A stretch of 64,000 nt of DNA from Cellvibrionaceae bacterium AOL6 (lineage in GTDB: Bacteria > Pseudomonadota > Gammaproteobacteria > Pseudomonadales > Cellvibrionaceae), in contig NOXC01000014.1 of assembly GCA_003265435.1 (NCBI GenBank), forward strand, positions 36,678 through 100,677. Reading direction: 5' to 3'. The notes beneath the pieces are model-generated. The model did not search any database, had not been told where the DNA came from, and worked only from the letters and a program-made list of their open reading frames with translations. A program made the translations under genes and the position numbers. Below, piece after piece: positions 45,461 through 53,993 of the stretch (positions are counted from its first letter, which is position 1; the number at the start of each line of letters is the position of its first letter).

Positions 45461-45670
45461 ATGATTAAGACTTGTACATTTACTGTTATGCATTTTGCCA
45501 TCGCGTTCGGCGTAGCGTGGGCACTGACGGGTGACATCGTGGTGGGCGGTCTTGTGGCCATGGTTGAGCCGCTGGTGAACAGCGTGGGCTACTTCTTCCA
45601 TGAGAAGGCGTGGTCCAAGCTCGGGCGGGGTACGAAAGATGTCGACACCAATATGGCGATGCCCGCTTAA
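45461..45670 (+). CDS. DUF2061 small membrane protein
   Basis: 69 residues with two hydrophobic segments (about 6-24 and 26-46) and text MHFAIAFGVAWALTGDIVVG and EPLVNSVGYFFHEKAWSKLG, the DUF2061 hallmark with its histidine-containing YFFHEKAW. Predicted inner-membrane protein of unknown role. GGGAGAGAAG precedes the ATG. A Fur-like site lies just upstream. The imperfect stem GGGCGCTAC/GTAGCGCCC (45697-45726) after it may end its transcript. Confidence 0.85.
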   Translation: MIKTCTFTVMHFAIAFGVAWALTGDIVVGGLVAMVEPLVNSVGYFFHEKAWSKLGRGTKDVDTNMAMPA

Positions 45671-45756
45671 ACACAATAACGCATACCTTGTTGCAGGGGC
45701 GCTACGGTCATCTTAAAGTAGCGCCCTTGCGTACCCAATGGGGACTTTCCAACAGG

Positions 45757-46758
45757 ATGTATGCCACCGTGAGTGTGTCTTTTTGCCGTAGTTTTACCCT
45801 TTCCATTTTTATTTTTGCAAGCTGGTCAGCGCAAGCCTCGAATGATTGGCTGGCCGTTACCATCGACAATGACTTTTTCGTAGGCGACGATTCGGGCTAT
45901 ACCAATGGCTTTGTCGTTTCCGTTTTTGACGCAGGGGAATCGGGCGAGCAACCTGATCCGGGTGTGTTACTCGCGCCTTTGCGTTGGTCGATCGATGCGG
46001 ATAACGCTGTACAGAACATCAACGGCTATGCGCTTGGCCAACTGATGGTCACACCCTCCCAAACCGACACGCGTACCGTCAGCGACGACGATGTGCCTTA
46101 TAGTGGTTTATTGTTCGTTACCAATGTGCATCTCGCGGTAAACGCGGACTATGCTGACGTTATCGGAACAACCATTGGTGTCGTCGGGCCCGCCAGTGGC
46201 GCTCGTCAAACACAGACTTTTTTTCATCACCTGATTGGAAATAGCGAACCTAAAGGTTGGGACAACCAACTTGGCAATGAGCTGGTGTTTCAGTTTGAGC
46301 GCGGCCGAATCTGGCGTTTATGGGCCAGTACTTCAGACACGCGTGATGTGGTGGCCGGTGTGGATGGCAAGTTGGGTACGCTGAGTTCCGAGTTGGGTGT
46401 GGGTATGGTGGCTCGCTACGGGAAAGGTTTGCAGAACACCTATGCGGCACCCATTTTGGCGAGTGGGCGTATCGTCAATCCGATTGCCATTGACGGCGGG
46501 TGGTTTGTCTTTGCCGGCTTAAATGGAAGTTATACGTTCAATCAGATTTTCACCGATGGCAACACCTTCAAAGACAGCCCGTCTGTAGATTACGATCATG
46601 TTCAACTCGGGGGCAGCATCGGGCTTGCGTATTCGTGGCAGGACGTGTCGGTAACCTTTGCCTTATCCGATTTAAACATGCTCGAAAGTATCGATCTCGA
46701 AGAAAATAAAGAGAGCTTGACCCGTTTCGGAACATTGACCTTCGCGTGGCGGCTGTAA
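45757..46758 (+). CDS. LpxR-like outer-membrane lipid A deacylase (DUF2219)
   Basis: 333 residues from the ATG at 45757 (AACAGG upstream); a longer frame from 45610 would start inside the DUF2061 gene. Signal peptide with core FTLSIFIFASWSAQA. The mature N-terminus NDWLAVTIDNDFFVGDDSGY-TNG carries the Asn-Asp-Thr residues of the LpxR active site, and FFHHLIGNSEPKGWDNQLGN the catalytic His block. LpxR removes the 3'-acyloxyacyl group of lipid A in a calcium-dependent way, which in pathogens dampens recognition. The C-terminal LTFAWRL suits a 12-strand barrel. It converges on hrpB with one base between the stops. Confidence 0.88.
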   Translation: MYATVSVSFCRSFTLSIFIFASWSAQASNDWLAVTIDNDFFVGDDSGYTNGFVVSVFDAGESGEQPDPGVLLAPLRWSIDADNAVQNINGYALGQLMVTPSQTDTRTVSDDDVPYSGLLFVTNVHLAVNADYADVIGTTIGVVGPASGARQTQTFFHHLIGNSEPKGWDNQLGNELVFQFERGRIWRLWASTSDTRDVVAGVDGKLGTLSSELGVGMVARYGKGLQNTYAAPILASGRIVNPIAIDGGWFVFAGLNGSYTFNQIFTDGNTFKDSPSVDYDHVQLGGSIGLAYSWQDVSVTFALSDLNMLESIDLEENKESLTRFGTLTFAWRL

Positions 46759-46759
46759 T

Positions 46760-49291
46760 TTATCGCTTGGACTGTTCGAGTCGTTTTTTTGTAAACCGGG
46801 TCGCGGTGGCCTGCATTGGGTCGTCGGGCCACGGATGTTTAGGGTAGCGGCCTTTCATTTCTTTTTTGACTTCCTGATATGCGCCGGTCCAGAACGCGGC
46901 GAGGTCCTGCGTGATTTGCAATGGGCGACCCGCGGGCGACAGTAAATGAATAGAGAGCACGAGCTTGCCGTTAAAGATACGGGGGCTTTCTGTGCAGCCG
47001 AACATTTCCTGCAATTTTACCGCGAGAACGGGGGGTGTTTGGGTATAATCGATCGAAACATTGGAGCCGGAGGGTACCTCAATACGCTCGGGCAACAGTG
47101 AGGCAAGTGCACTTTGTTGCCCCCAGTCGAGTTGCGCGAGCAAGATTGCGCTGAGATCCAGTTTTTTTAATTGCTCTTCCCGCTGGATGGTATTTAGGTA
47201 AGGGCCGAGCCAGTCTTCTAGTTGCTTCAACAGTTCGGATTCAGTGCAGTTGGGCCATGCAGACTCATCCAGTTCATATGCATATCGAAGGCGTGCCAAT
47301 AGCTGTGTGGCATGCGCATTCCAATAGAGGCAGGACAGTCCGCGCTGGCGGATCAGATTCACCAGCGCGTGCACGCGCTGTGTAGGGTCGATTTGATTCA
47401 GGCGTTCTCGTCGCCACTCCAGTGCGCCTACCTTGTATTGCCGGTAGGCTTGAAATCGACCGTCTTGCCAGTCTGCAAACAGCGTTTCGTTAACATGCTC
47501 GTCAAGTGGGCCTTCGAATAGCTCGGGGTTGAGGGGGGCGGCTAGAAAAATCCGATCTTCGCTGTTCCCTTGGCGCCCGCCAAGCTGTGCACAAGCGATC
47601 CACGATTCCGCAAGCATGCGCTCATCACCGAGGAGCGCTTGACGTCCGTTTGCCAATTTAAAGTGTCCCGATGGGCCCTGTTGTTGCGCGATACGATCCG
47701 GGTAGGCCAGCGCCAATAGCAAGCCAGCCACTTCGTCGGGTGTACAGACGCCTTTGGTTTTATCAGGCGCTGTGGGCAACTGCCGCCGAAACCGTTCGCG
47801 TAGAAGCACACAACGTTTTGCCCAGGACGCGTAGGGCGCGGGTACCGAATTGCGGTTCAGCAACGCGCAACGCGCGCTGGCGTCGCTATTGTTTGAGGGG
47901 AGAGGATCGGCCTCGGACAAAATGGCGGCAATTTCACAGGCTTCACGTTCGAGCCCGATCGCCGATGCACGCAGCATCATGTGTGCAAGGCGGGGGTGCG
48001 CGGGAAGATCGAGCATGGCGCGCCCGTGCTCTGTCAGTGTTGTCGACTTGGTGTCGAGCGCACCAAGCGCATTCAGGAGCGCGAGTGCCTGCTGCCAAGC
48101 GCCCTCAGTGGGCGGGTTTAAAAAACGTAATTCACTGGGGTGAGCGACGCCCCAGTGAATCAGTTGCAAGGCCATCGCGGACAGGTCGGCCTGCATGATT
48201 TCGGGCGTGCGCTGAGATTGTAAGCTTACCTGTTGGCTTTCGGGCCACAGGCGGTAGCCGTGACCTGCAGCGAGTCGTCCTGCTCGTCCGCTACGCTGTA
48301 CGCTAGAAGACTGGGACACGCGTTGAGTATCGAGCCGTGTCATGCCCGTGCGCGGGTCAAATACCGGGACGCGAACCAAGCCGCTGTCGACGACGATGTG
48401 CACACCGTCGATGGTCAAACTGGTTTCGGCAATGTCCGTCGTCAGCACGACTTTACGTTTGAACGGTGCGTCGGGTTTCAGGGCCTGAATAGCTTCCCTT
48501 TGTGCTTCCAAGGGCATGCCCCCATAGAGGGAATACAGGGCAGTATCCGCGGGTAAAGCCGACTTCAGTGCCTGCCGGCACTGTTCGATTTCGGCTCGGC
48601 CTGGCAGAAAGACAAGCACGCTGCCTGCGTGCGTATTGAGTGCTTCGAGGACAGCGGCTTTGATCGCGCTGTCGACGCGTTGGCCTGGCTGGCAATGATG
48701 TCGACTGTAATGGATGTCGACTGGAAAGCTGCGCCCTTCACTGCGAATACACGGTGCCTGATCGAGAAAGGCACTTAACGCGGCGCCGTCCAGGGTGGCA
48801 GACATCAGTAATAATTTTAAGGGGCGCTCGCCCTCGCGAAATAATTCTCTGCTTTGCAGGCACAGCGCGAGCCCGAGATCACTGTCGAGGTGGCGCTCGT
48901 GAAACTCATCGAAAATAATCAAGCCCACACCTTCGAGGCTGGGGTCCTGCTGCAGCCAGCGTGTCAGTATGCCTTCTGTCACCACCAATACACGCGTGGC
49001 TTTGCTGTCTTTCGACTCTTGGCGAATGCGATAGCCCACGCGTTGACCAACAGATTCGCCGAGCATGGCCGCCATGCGTTCCGCAGCGGCGCGCGCAGCG
49101 ATGCGGCGCGGCTCGAGCATGATAATTTTCTGGCCCTGCAAGTAGGGCTGGTCCATCAGCGCTAAGGGCACACAGGTGGTTTTACCCGCGCCGGGCGGCG
49201 CTTCGAGTACCAGGCTGTCATGCGCTTTCAGGGTGTCGCCAATGTCAGACAACACTGCGTGAATGGGCAGCTCGCTTGGGATAACACTCAT
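46760..49291 (-). CDS. hrpB: ATP-dependent RNA helicase HrpB
   Basis: 843 residues. DEAH-box helicase: Walker A APPGAGKTT, DEFH in LIIFDEFHERHLDSD, SAT in LLMSATLDG, and motif VI QRSGRAGR. The helicase core (about 1-400) is followed by HA2/OB-like and the HrpB-specific C-terminal region (RYPKHPWPDDPMQATAT). Its cellular role is poorly defined in bacteria. Start ATG 49291 overlaps the GT2 stop (ATGA), so it is the last gene of an otherwise glycan-related transcript. Confidence 0.95.
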   Translation of the reverse strand: MSVIPSELPIHAVLSDIGDTLKAHDSLVLEAPPGAGKTTCVPLALMDQPYLQGQKIIMLEPRRIAARAAAERMAAMLGESVGQRVGYRIRQESKDSKATRVLVVTEGILTRWLQQDPSLEGVGLIIFDEFHERHLDSDLGLALCLQSRELFREGERPLKLLLMSATLDGAALSAFLDQAPCIRSEGRSFPVDIHYSRHHCQPGQRVDSAIKAAVLEALNTHAGSVLVFLPGRAEIEQCRQALKSALPADTALYSLYGGMPLEAQREAIQALKPDAPFKRKVVLTTDIAETSLTIDGVHIVVDSGLVRVPVFDPRTGMTRLDTQRVSQSSSVQRSGRAGRLAAGHGYRLWPESQQVSLQSQRTPEIMQADLSAMALQLIHWGVAHPSELRFLNPPTEGAWQQALALLNALGALDTKSTTLTEHGRAMLDLPAHPRLAHMMLRASAIGLEREACEIAAILSEADPLPSNNSDASARCALLNRNSVPAPYASWAKRCVLLRERFRRQLPTAPDKTKGVCTPDEVAGLLLALAYPDRIAQQQGPSGHFKLANGRQALLGDERMLAESWIACAQLGGRQGNSEDRIFLAAPLNPELFEGPLDEHVNETLFADWQDGRFQAYRQYKVGALEWRRERLNQIDPTQRVHALVNLIRQRGLSCLYWNAHATQLLARLRYAYELDESAWPNCTESELLKQLEDWLGPYLNTIQREEQLKKLDLSAILLAQLDWGQQSALASLLPERIEVPSGSNVSIDYTQTPPVLAVKLQEMFGCTESPRIFNGKLVLSIHLLSPAGRPLQITQDLAAFWTGAYQEVKKEMKGRYPKHPWPDDPMQATATRFTKKRLEQSKR

Positions 49292-50250
49292 TCTTCGTCG
49301 GGGGTTTCGCGGCGTTGCTCAATATGAAAACGGGGGCGGCGTTTTACCTCGGCATAAATCTTTGCCACGTATTCGCCGATGATGCCCAAGCACATTAATT
49401 GCACGCTACCAATGAACAGCAAGGGCAAGAGGATAGACGCCCAACCCGGCACCGCGCGTTCGGTAAAAACCCGAGTCCCCAATACCCACATTAAGGTCAT
49501 TACAGACAGCCAGCCGGATGTGAATCCCAACAGGGTGATGGCGCGCAAGGGGGCTGTTGAAAAGGAAGAAATGCCCTCCCACGCAAAACTCAGCATTTTT
49601 CGCAAAGGGTACTTGCTTTCGCCCGCTAAGCGTTGAGCGCGTGCATATTCCACCGTGGTGGAGGGGAAACCGATTTCGCGAATGATGCCGCGCAGAAATA
49701 AATTCGCTTCGGGGTATTGCGCGAGGGCATCGAGCGCGGCACGGGAAGTCAGGCGATAATCCGCGTGATTGTAGACAAGGTCGACACCGAGCCAACGCAT
49801 AAAGCGGTAGTATTTTTCGGCCGTGATGCGCTTAAAGGCACTGTCGGTTTTTCGCGCAGAGCGCACGCCGTAGACTACATCAGAGCCGGCGATGTAGGCT
49901 TCGACCATGTCTTCTATCGCATTGGGGTCGTCTTGCAGGTCTGCATCGATACTGACCACAACGTCCTCGTGCGTGCTCATCAGCCCAGCATACAGGGCAT
50001 TTTGGTGGCCGCGATTGCGCGTCAATTTGATTGCGGTGACCTGCGCGTATTGTTGAGAGTATGCCTCGAGCATGGCCCAAGTCCGATCCCGACTGCCGTC
50101 GTCAACGAAATAGAGCCGGGAGTCCGAAGCGATTTTCTCCTCGGTCACGAGTCGTTGCAACAAGGTATGTAATACCTCAAAGCTCAGCGGCAAAACGTCT
50201 TCTTCGTTGTAGCAAGGTACAACGATGGCGAGGGAAGGGCGGGCTCTCAT
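49288..50250 (-). CDS. Polyprenyl-phosphate glycosyltransferase (GT2, DPM/GtrB type)
   Basis: 320 residues from the ATG at 50250 (MRARPSLAIVVPCYNEEDVL); a longer frame to 50403 overlaps the gtrA-like gene and was rejected. GT2 motifs: VVPCYNEE, FVDDGSRD, NRGHQNALYAGL and SIDADLQDDP (DxD). Two C-terminal membrane helices follow (about 225-250 and 260-285). Such enzymes load a sugar from a nucleotide onto undecaprenyl phosphate on the inner leaflet. Overlaps the GtrA-like gene by four bases (ATGA), a classic GtrA/GtrB pair. Confidence 0.92.
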   Translation of the reverse strand: MRARPSLAIVVPCYNEEDVLPLSFEVLHTLLQRLVTEEKIASDSRLYFVDDGSRDRTWAMLEAYSQQYAQVTAIKLTRNRGHQNALYAGLMSTHEDVVVSIDADLQDDPNAIEDMVEAYIAGSDVVYGVRSARKTDSAFKRITAEKYYRFMRWLGVDLVYNHADYRLTSRAALDALAQYPEANLFLRGIIREIGFPSTTVEYARAQRLAGESKYPLRKMLSFAWEGISSFSTAPLRAITLLGFTSGWLSVMTLMWVLGTRVFTERAVPGWASILLPLLFIGSVQLMCLGIIGEYVAKIYAEVKRRPRFHIEQRRETPDEE

Positions 50251-50621
50251 GAGGGATCTCCGCGATAAATCCAGTATCGATGCAAAAGAAAGTTCACACA
50301 CAGGGTGACGGCGGTCGCAACACACTGGGCAATTAAATACAGCGGGAGCATCGCAAACACGAGTGCGAACACCAGCGTATTGCACCCCAGTCCGAGAGCG
50401 CAAACAGCGGCAAATCTCGGCGCCGTGTGCCAGTGTGATTGCCGGCTTTTAAAAGTCAGATAATAGTTCATTAAGTAGTTATACACCGCGCTGAGCGCAT
50501 AGGACAGTGCTGACGCGCCGACCTCATTGATGCCAAACACCTGAACAAACAGGATAAGGAGCACAAACTGTAAAACGGTGGCACTGCCGCCAATACCGAT
50601 GAAGCGCAGTAACTGCTGCAT
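50247..50621 (-). CDS. GtrA-family membrane protein
   Basis: 124 residues from the ATG at 50621 (MQQLLRFIGIGGSATVLQFV). Four predicted membrane helices and the GtrA text YLMNYYLTFKSRQSHW and CVNFLLHRYWIYRGD. Thought to flip undecaprenyl-phosphate-sugar across the inner membrane. The start overlaps the upstream gene's stop by one base (TAATG) and the stop overlaps the GT2 start, so all are coupled. Confidence 0.9.
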   Translation of the reverse strand: MQQLLRFIGIGGSATVLQFVLLILFVQVFGINEVGASALSYALSAVYNYLMNYYLTFKSRQSHWHTAPRFAAVCALGLGCNTLVFALVFAMLPLYLIAQCVATAVTLCVNFLLHRYWIYRGDPS

Positions 50622-52471
50622 TAGATGCCTATTAAGGTCAGACTGAAACACAGCGACAGCACTGCAAGTGCCGCCAGCCAAACATCGATCACACCGCGCA
50701 GCGAAGCAAAACGCTGTGCGAGTGTGTGAACGCCCAGCCCAAAAAGTAGCGCAAACAGCATCATGACCGGAGCGTGATAGCGAAAATCAGAATTGGAGAC
50801 CGAGGGGAAGCTCACAATAAATTTTAACACCAGCATGACAGAGCCGAGGCATAACAGCATGAACAGGCGGTTTAGCGTGCCGCGCTGCGACAGGCTGGCG
50901 AGCCAGGCAAGGGGCACGAGCAGGCCTAGTATTACGAGGCCCTGCATTTGTGTGTATAAGGTCGCGGCGTGACTTCGCCAATAGCCGTAGTCAAACTCGC
51001 CGAAGAGCATGGTCGCGTACTGATACGTTGGAAAAGACCGGGTAATCGCATGGTTTTCTGTCCCGGCAATATTGGCCTGTGCGTCGTGGAGTAAAGCCTG
51101 CCACTCAAAACTGAACAGATAGCCAAGGTGCAGTGGGCGAAGATCCTGCCCGGGCCAGATGCCGCTGTTCACCATGGAGAGTGCGGACGCTGCCGGCACC
51201 CAAGCGCGATAGAGGGTGTAGCTCAGGCACGCTGTACCCGCGAGAGAAAAAACCCAAAGGGCACGCCGCAGTGCCGGGTTAATGGTCGCTTGCTGCCAGA
51301 CACTGATGACCAAAAGCGCAGCAAAAAACACTTCGATCAGCAGGGCCGATACTTTGGTCATAAACAGCAAACTTGTACTGATCACTGCAGCCAGAACACC
51401 GGTTTGCCACGCGCTTTGGTAGGCTCGCACAATATAGTACAGCGCGATAATGCCGAGACTCATGGCCCAGGGGTCATTGTTGATGCGCGTCGACATGTAG
51501 AGGAGTGATGGGCAGAAACACAGAAAACCCAATGCGGCGGCTTGCGCGCGCAGTGAGCTGGTTAATCGCGGCAGCAGACGCGCCGCGAAAATCAATCCAA
51601 CGCAACTGAGCAGCGCGGTGGTAAAACTGATGACGCGCAGTATGTTCGCTTTTTCGATACCCGCGCGTTCGAGTAGGTTATACAGCGCGCCGTTGGCGAG
51701 GTAGTACAGCGGTTGCTGTGGGAACTCCCAGGCTTTGTGTGGCAGCGGGACAAAGCCTTCTCGCGCGATAAATTCGATGTATTCGATGTGCCCGTAGTAG
51801 TCGTGTTGGAACTGGATATAGCCCATGTCGAGCGCGTAAACCACACGCAACACAATACCTGTGGCCAAAATTCCCCAAAGCAGCGCGGTGCCAGGTGGCA
51901 TCCATGTGGGGCGGCGGGACATTGCGCCTCGCCAGCCTGAGTCGAGGGCGGGCTTTATTAGCGGCAGTCCGCGTTCGAGTAACGCGGTTTTCACGATCAG
52001 AACCAGCGCGGTCAGTGGCAACAAGCCGAACAGCAGCGCAACCACAAAGTCGCCGAAGGTTAATCGTTGTGCGACGGCTACGGGCGCGCGGCGCTGGCTG
52101 TGGACTTCAAGGAGGTTGGGCCCTGCGTTCAACTTGGCCAGATAGATATCACCAAACTCGGCGTCCTGATGACTGACACGAGTGCGGGGATAGGGGTATC
52201 GCGGTGCGAGCGCATCCTTGTTCAGGGTGACCGTCAGTGGCAGGCCAGTACTGACGATATTCAGCTCGACCTGTTGATGAATGAGACTGTGTATTTCAAT
52301 TTTGTGGACCTGCGCTACACGCGTTTGATCGACCTCTACGCTGACGTTGCGCACACAGAAATACACTACGGCAAGCGCCACTAATGTTAAGCAGAGCAGC
52401 GCTTTGACTTTGCCTGGCCCGAGCTTCGATTCGACGGATGTCAGCGCCGAGCGCACGCGCGAGAACCTCAT
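50621..52471 (-). CDS. GT-C membrane glycosyltransferase, ArnT/GT39-like
   Basis: 616 residues with about a dozen membrane helices. An N-terminal helix (about 24-42) is followed by a periplasmic region of about 100 residues with beta character (VELNIVSTGLPLTVTLNKDA). The GT-C body starts near 195. An acidic loop in the first large periplasmic segment (MGYIQFQHDYYGHIEYI) is the likely lipid-phosphate-sugar and metal site. Exact family is unclear. It overlaps the preceding PMT-type gene by four bases. Expected to move a sugar from a polyprenyl phosphate donor to an envelope acceptor. Confidence 0.8.
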   Translation of the reverse strand: MRFSRVRSALTSVESKLGPGKVKALLCLTLVALAVVYFCVRNVSVEVDQTRVAQVHKIEIHSLIHQQVELNIVSTGLPLTVTLNKDALAPRYPYPRTRVSHQDAEFGDIYLAKLNAGPNLLEVHSQRRAPVAVAQRLTFGDFVVALLFGLLPLTALVLIVKTALLERGLPLIKPALDSGWRGAMSRRPTWMPPGTALLWGILATGIVLRVVYALDMGYIQFQHDYYGHIEYIEFIAREGFVPLPHKAWEFPQQPLYYLANGALYNLLERAGIEKANILRVISFTTALLSCVGLIFAARLLPRLTSSLRAQAAALGFLCFCPSLLYMSTRINNDPWAMSLGIIALYYIVRAYQSAWQTGVLAAVISTSLLFMTKVSALLIEVFFAALLVISVWQQATINPALRRALWVFSLAGTACLSYTLYRAWVPAASALSMVNSGIWPGQDLRPLHLGYLFSFEWQALLHDAQANIAGTENHAITRSFPTYQYATMLFGEFDYGYWRSHAATLYTQMQGLVILGLLVPLAWLASLSQRGTLNRLFMLLCLGSVMLVLKFIVSFPSVSNSDFRYHAPVMMLFALLFGLGVHTLAQRFASLRGVIDVWLAALAVLSLCFSLTLIGI

Positions 52472-53880
52472 ATCCAGCTACGCAACCACATGCGGTTGTA
52501 GAAAGATTCAGGGCTGATGGGAATGCCAAGTTGTATCGGCAGCCAATACACCACTCCAGCGGCAATGAGCAGCAGTGCCGCGATACCCGGCAGGCGCCAG
52601 TACCAGCGCGGTGCACGCAAGCTCAGGGCAACGTACCAGGCCAGGGCCATAAATGCGAACAGCGAGGCCGCCATGAAGTGGTATTGATAGAGACAGCGTG
52701 TCACCAGCGTCCACGGTAGCCAATTGGCGGCAAAGCCCGCGACGACCAGAGCTTGATACAACAAGCCCGAGCTGCGCGTGCCATAGCGATACCACAACAA
52801 TGCGTTGATCAATAGGTGCACGGTGATCGCCGCCATCGCCAGCGCAGCGAGCCAGAACAGCACCGGGTTGCCAAAGTGATGCACATCCACAAAGTAGGGG
52901 TTCGGTCCGCCTTTCTCACTGAAAAAATAGTAACCGACGGGCCGTAAAATGAAGGGCCATTGGTTCCACGTTGAGCAGTAAGGGTGTTCATCGATTCCGA
53001 CCGGCCCGCTGTGATACCCGAAGATCTGCTTTTGCATGTCAAAAAAGCCGAATTTTTCGTACACCCACAAATGCGGTTGCCACAGCACGCAGTACACCAG
53101 AGCCGGAATCGCGACGAGGCAGAGCAGGTAGATCCACAAGGGGTAGGGCAGAACGGGGTGCTTGGGAAAATGGGCGTTCAATTGCAACAATGGGTGAGCC
53201 CAAATGCGATTCAGCCACAGGAGTAGGACCAGAGGGAACACCAGCATCCACGCCGCAAGCGAAAACCCGAGCCCGTTCCACTTAATGCTGTAAGAAAGCC
53301 CGAGAAAGAGCCCGGCTAAAATCAAGGTCCATGCGCGTGGTGCTTGTGCTTCGCGAAAATGCTTGGCCAGAAACATCAAACCGCAGGCACCGAAGCCTAC
53401 GAGGTAGATATTATTCAAGCCAAAGCGTGATTCAACAAGGAAGCCCCCATCGGTGGCGACGAAAAAGGCCAACACAAGCGAAAGGCTCAGGCTGGGAAAC
53501 AGGTACCACGCCAGGCGCGCCACAACGGCAACGACGACCACGCCGGCCACCGCATTTAACCAGCGCCAGCTCCAGGCACTCAGTTCCGTAATCTCGACTT
53601 CATAGAGGGAGGGGTCGCCGTTCCACGGCAGGTGATTGTGCAGCCAAATCCCGATCGCAATCAGGTATTTGCTCAGTGGTGGATGGGTGTCGAAGTATTC
53701 CGTGCCGGTCAGAAAGTTGTGCGCGTACTTGGAAAAATACACCTCGTCGAACACCAGGCCCGGAATGCCTCCCAGGTTCCAGAAGCGCAACAGCGCGGCG
53801 AGCACCATCAACGCAATGAGGTAGTACCAATAGGTTTTTTCATTCAGGGCGAAGCTCGCCAAAGCGTTGCGTTGTAACAT
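52468..53880 (-). CDS. PMT-like (GT39) mannosyltransferase family membrane protein
   Basis: 470 residues, multi-pass GT-C enzyme. The first periplasmic loop has the Asp-Glu motif GLVFDEVYFSKYAHNFL followed by FDTHPPLSKYLIAIG, as in protein O-mannosyltransferases and related polyprenyl-phosphate users. The C-terminal four-helix PMT region has VTRCLYQYHFMAASLFAF. First gene of the four-gene overlapping glycan set. Protein O-mannosylation is possible, but lipid or polysaccharide acceptors are equally open. Confidence 0.86.
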   Translation of the reverse strand: MLQRNALASFALNEKTYWYYLIALMVLAALLRFWNLGGIPGLVFDEVYFSKYAHNFLTGTEYFDTHPPLSKYLIAIGIWLHNHLPWNGDPSLYEVEITELSAWSWRWLNAVAGVVVVAVVARLAWYLFPSLSLSLVLAFFVATDGGFLVESRFGLNNIYLVGFGACGLMFLAKHFREAQAPRAWTLILAGLFLGLSYSIKWNGLGFSLAAWMLVFPLVLLLWLNRIWAHPLLQLNAHFPKHPVLPYPLWIYLLCLVAIPALVYCVLWQPHLWVYEKFGFFDMQKQIFGYHSGPVGIDEHPYCSTWNQWPFILRPVGYYFFSEKGGPNPYFVDVHHFGNPVLFWLAALAMAAITVHLLINALLWYRYGTRSSGLLYQALVVAGFAANWLPWTLVTRCLYQYHFMAASLFAFMALAWYVALSLRAPRWYWRLPGIAALLLIAAGVVYWLPIQLGIPISPESFYNRMWLRSWI

Positions 53881-53993
53881 CCTGCTGCCATCGTTGTTGT
53901 GATTGTCGTTCCAAGTGCATTCGAAGCTGCGACAGGCATGTTAAGGGACTTGGCGGCCGTGCGCCAGCGGCGACGGCGCGGGCATGATCGGCG

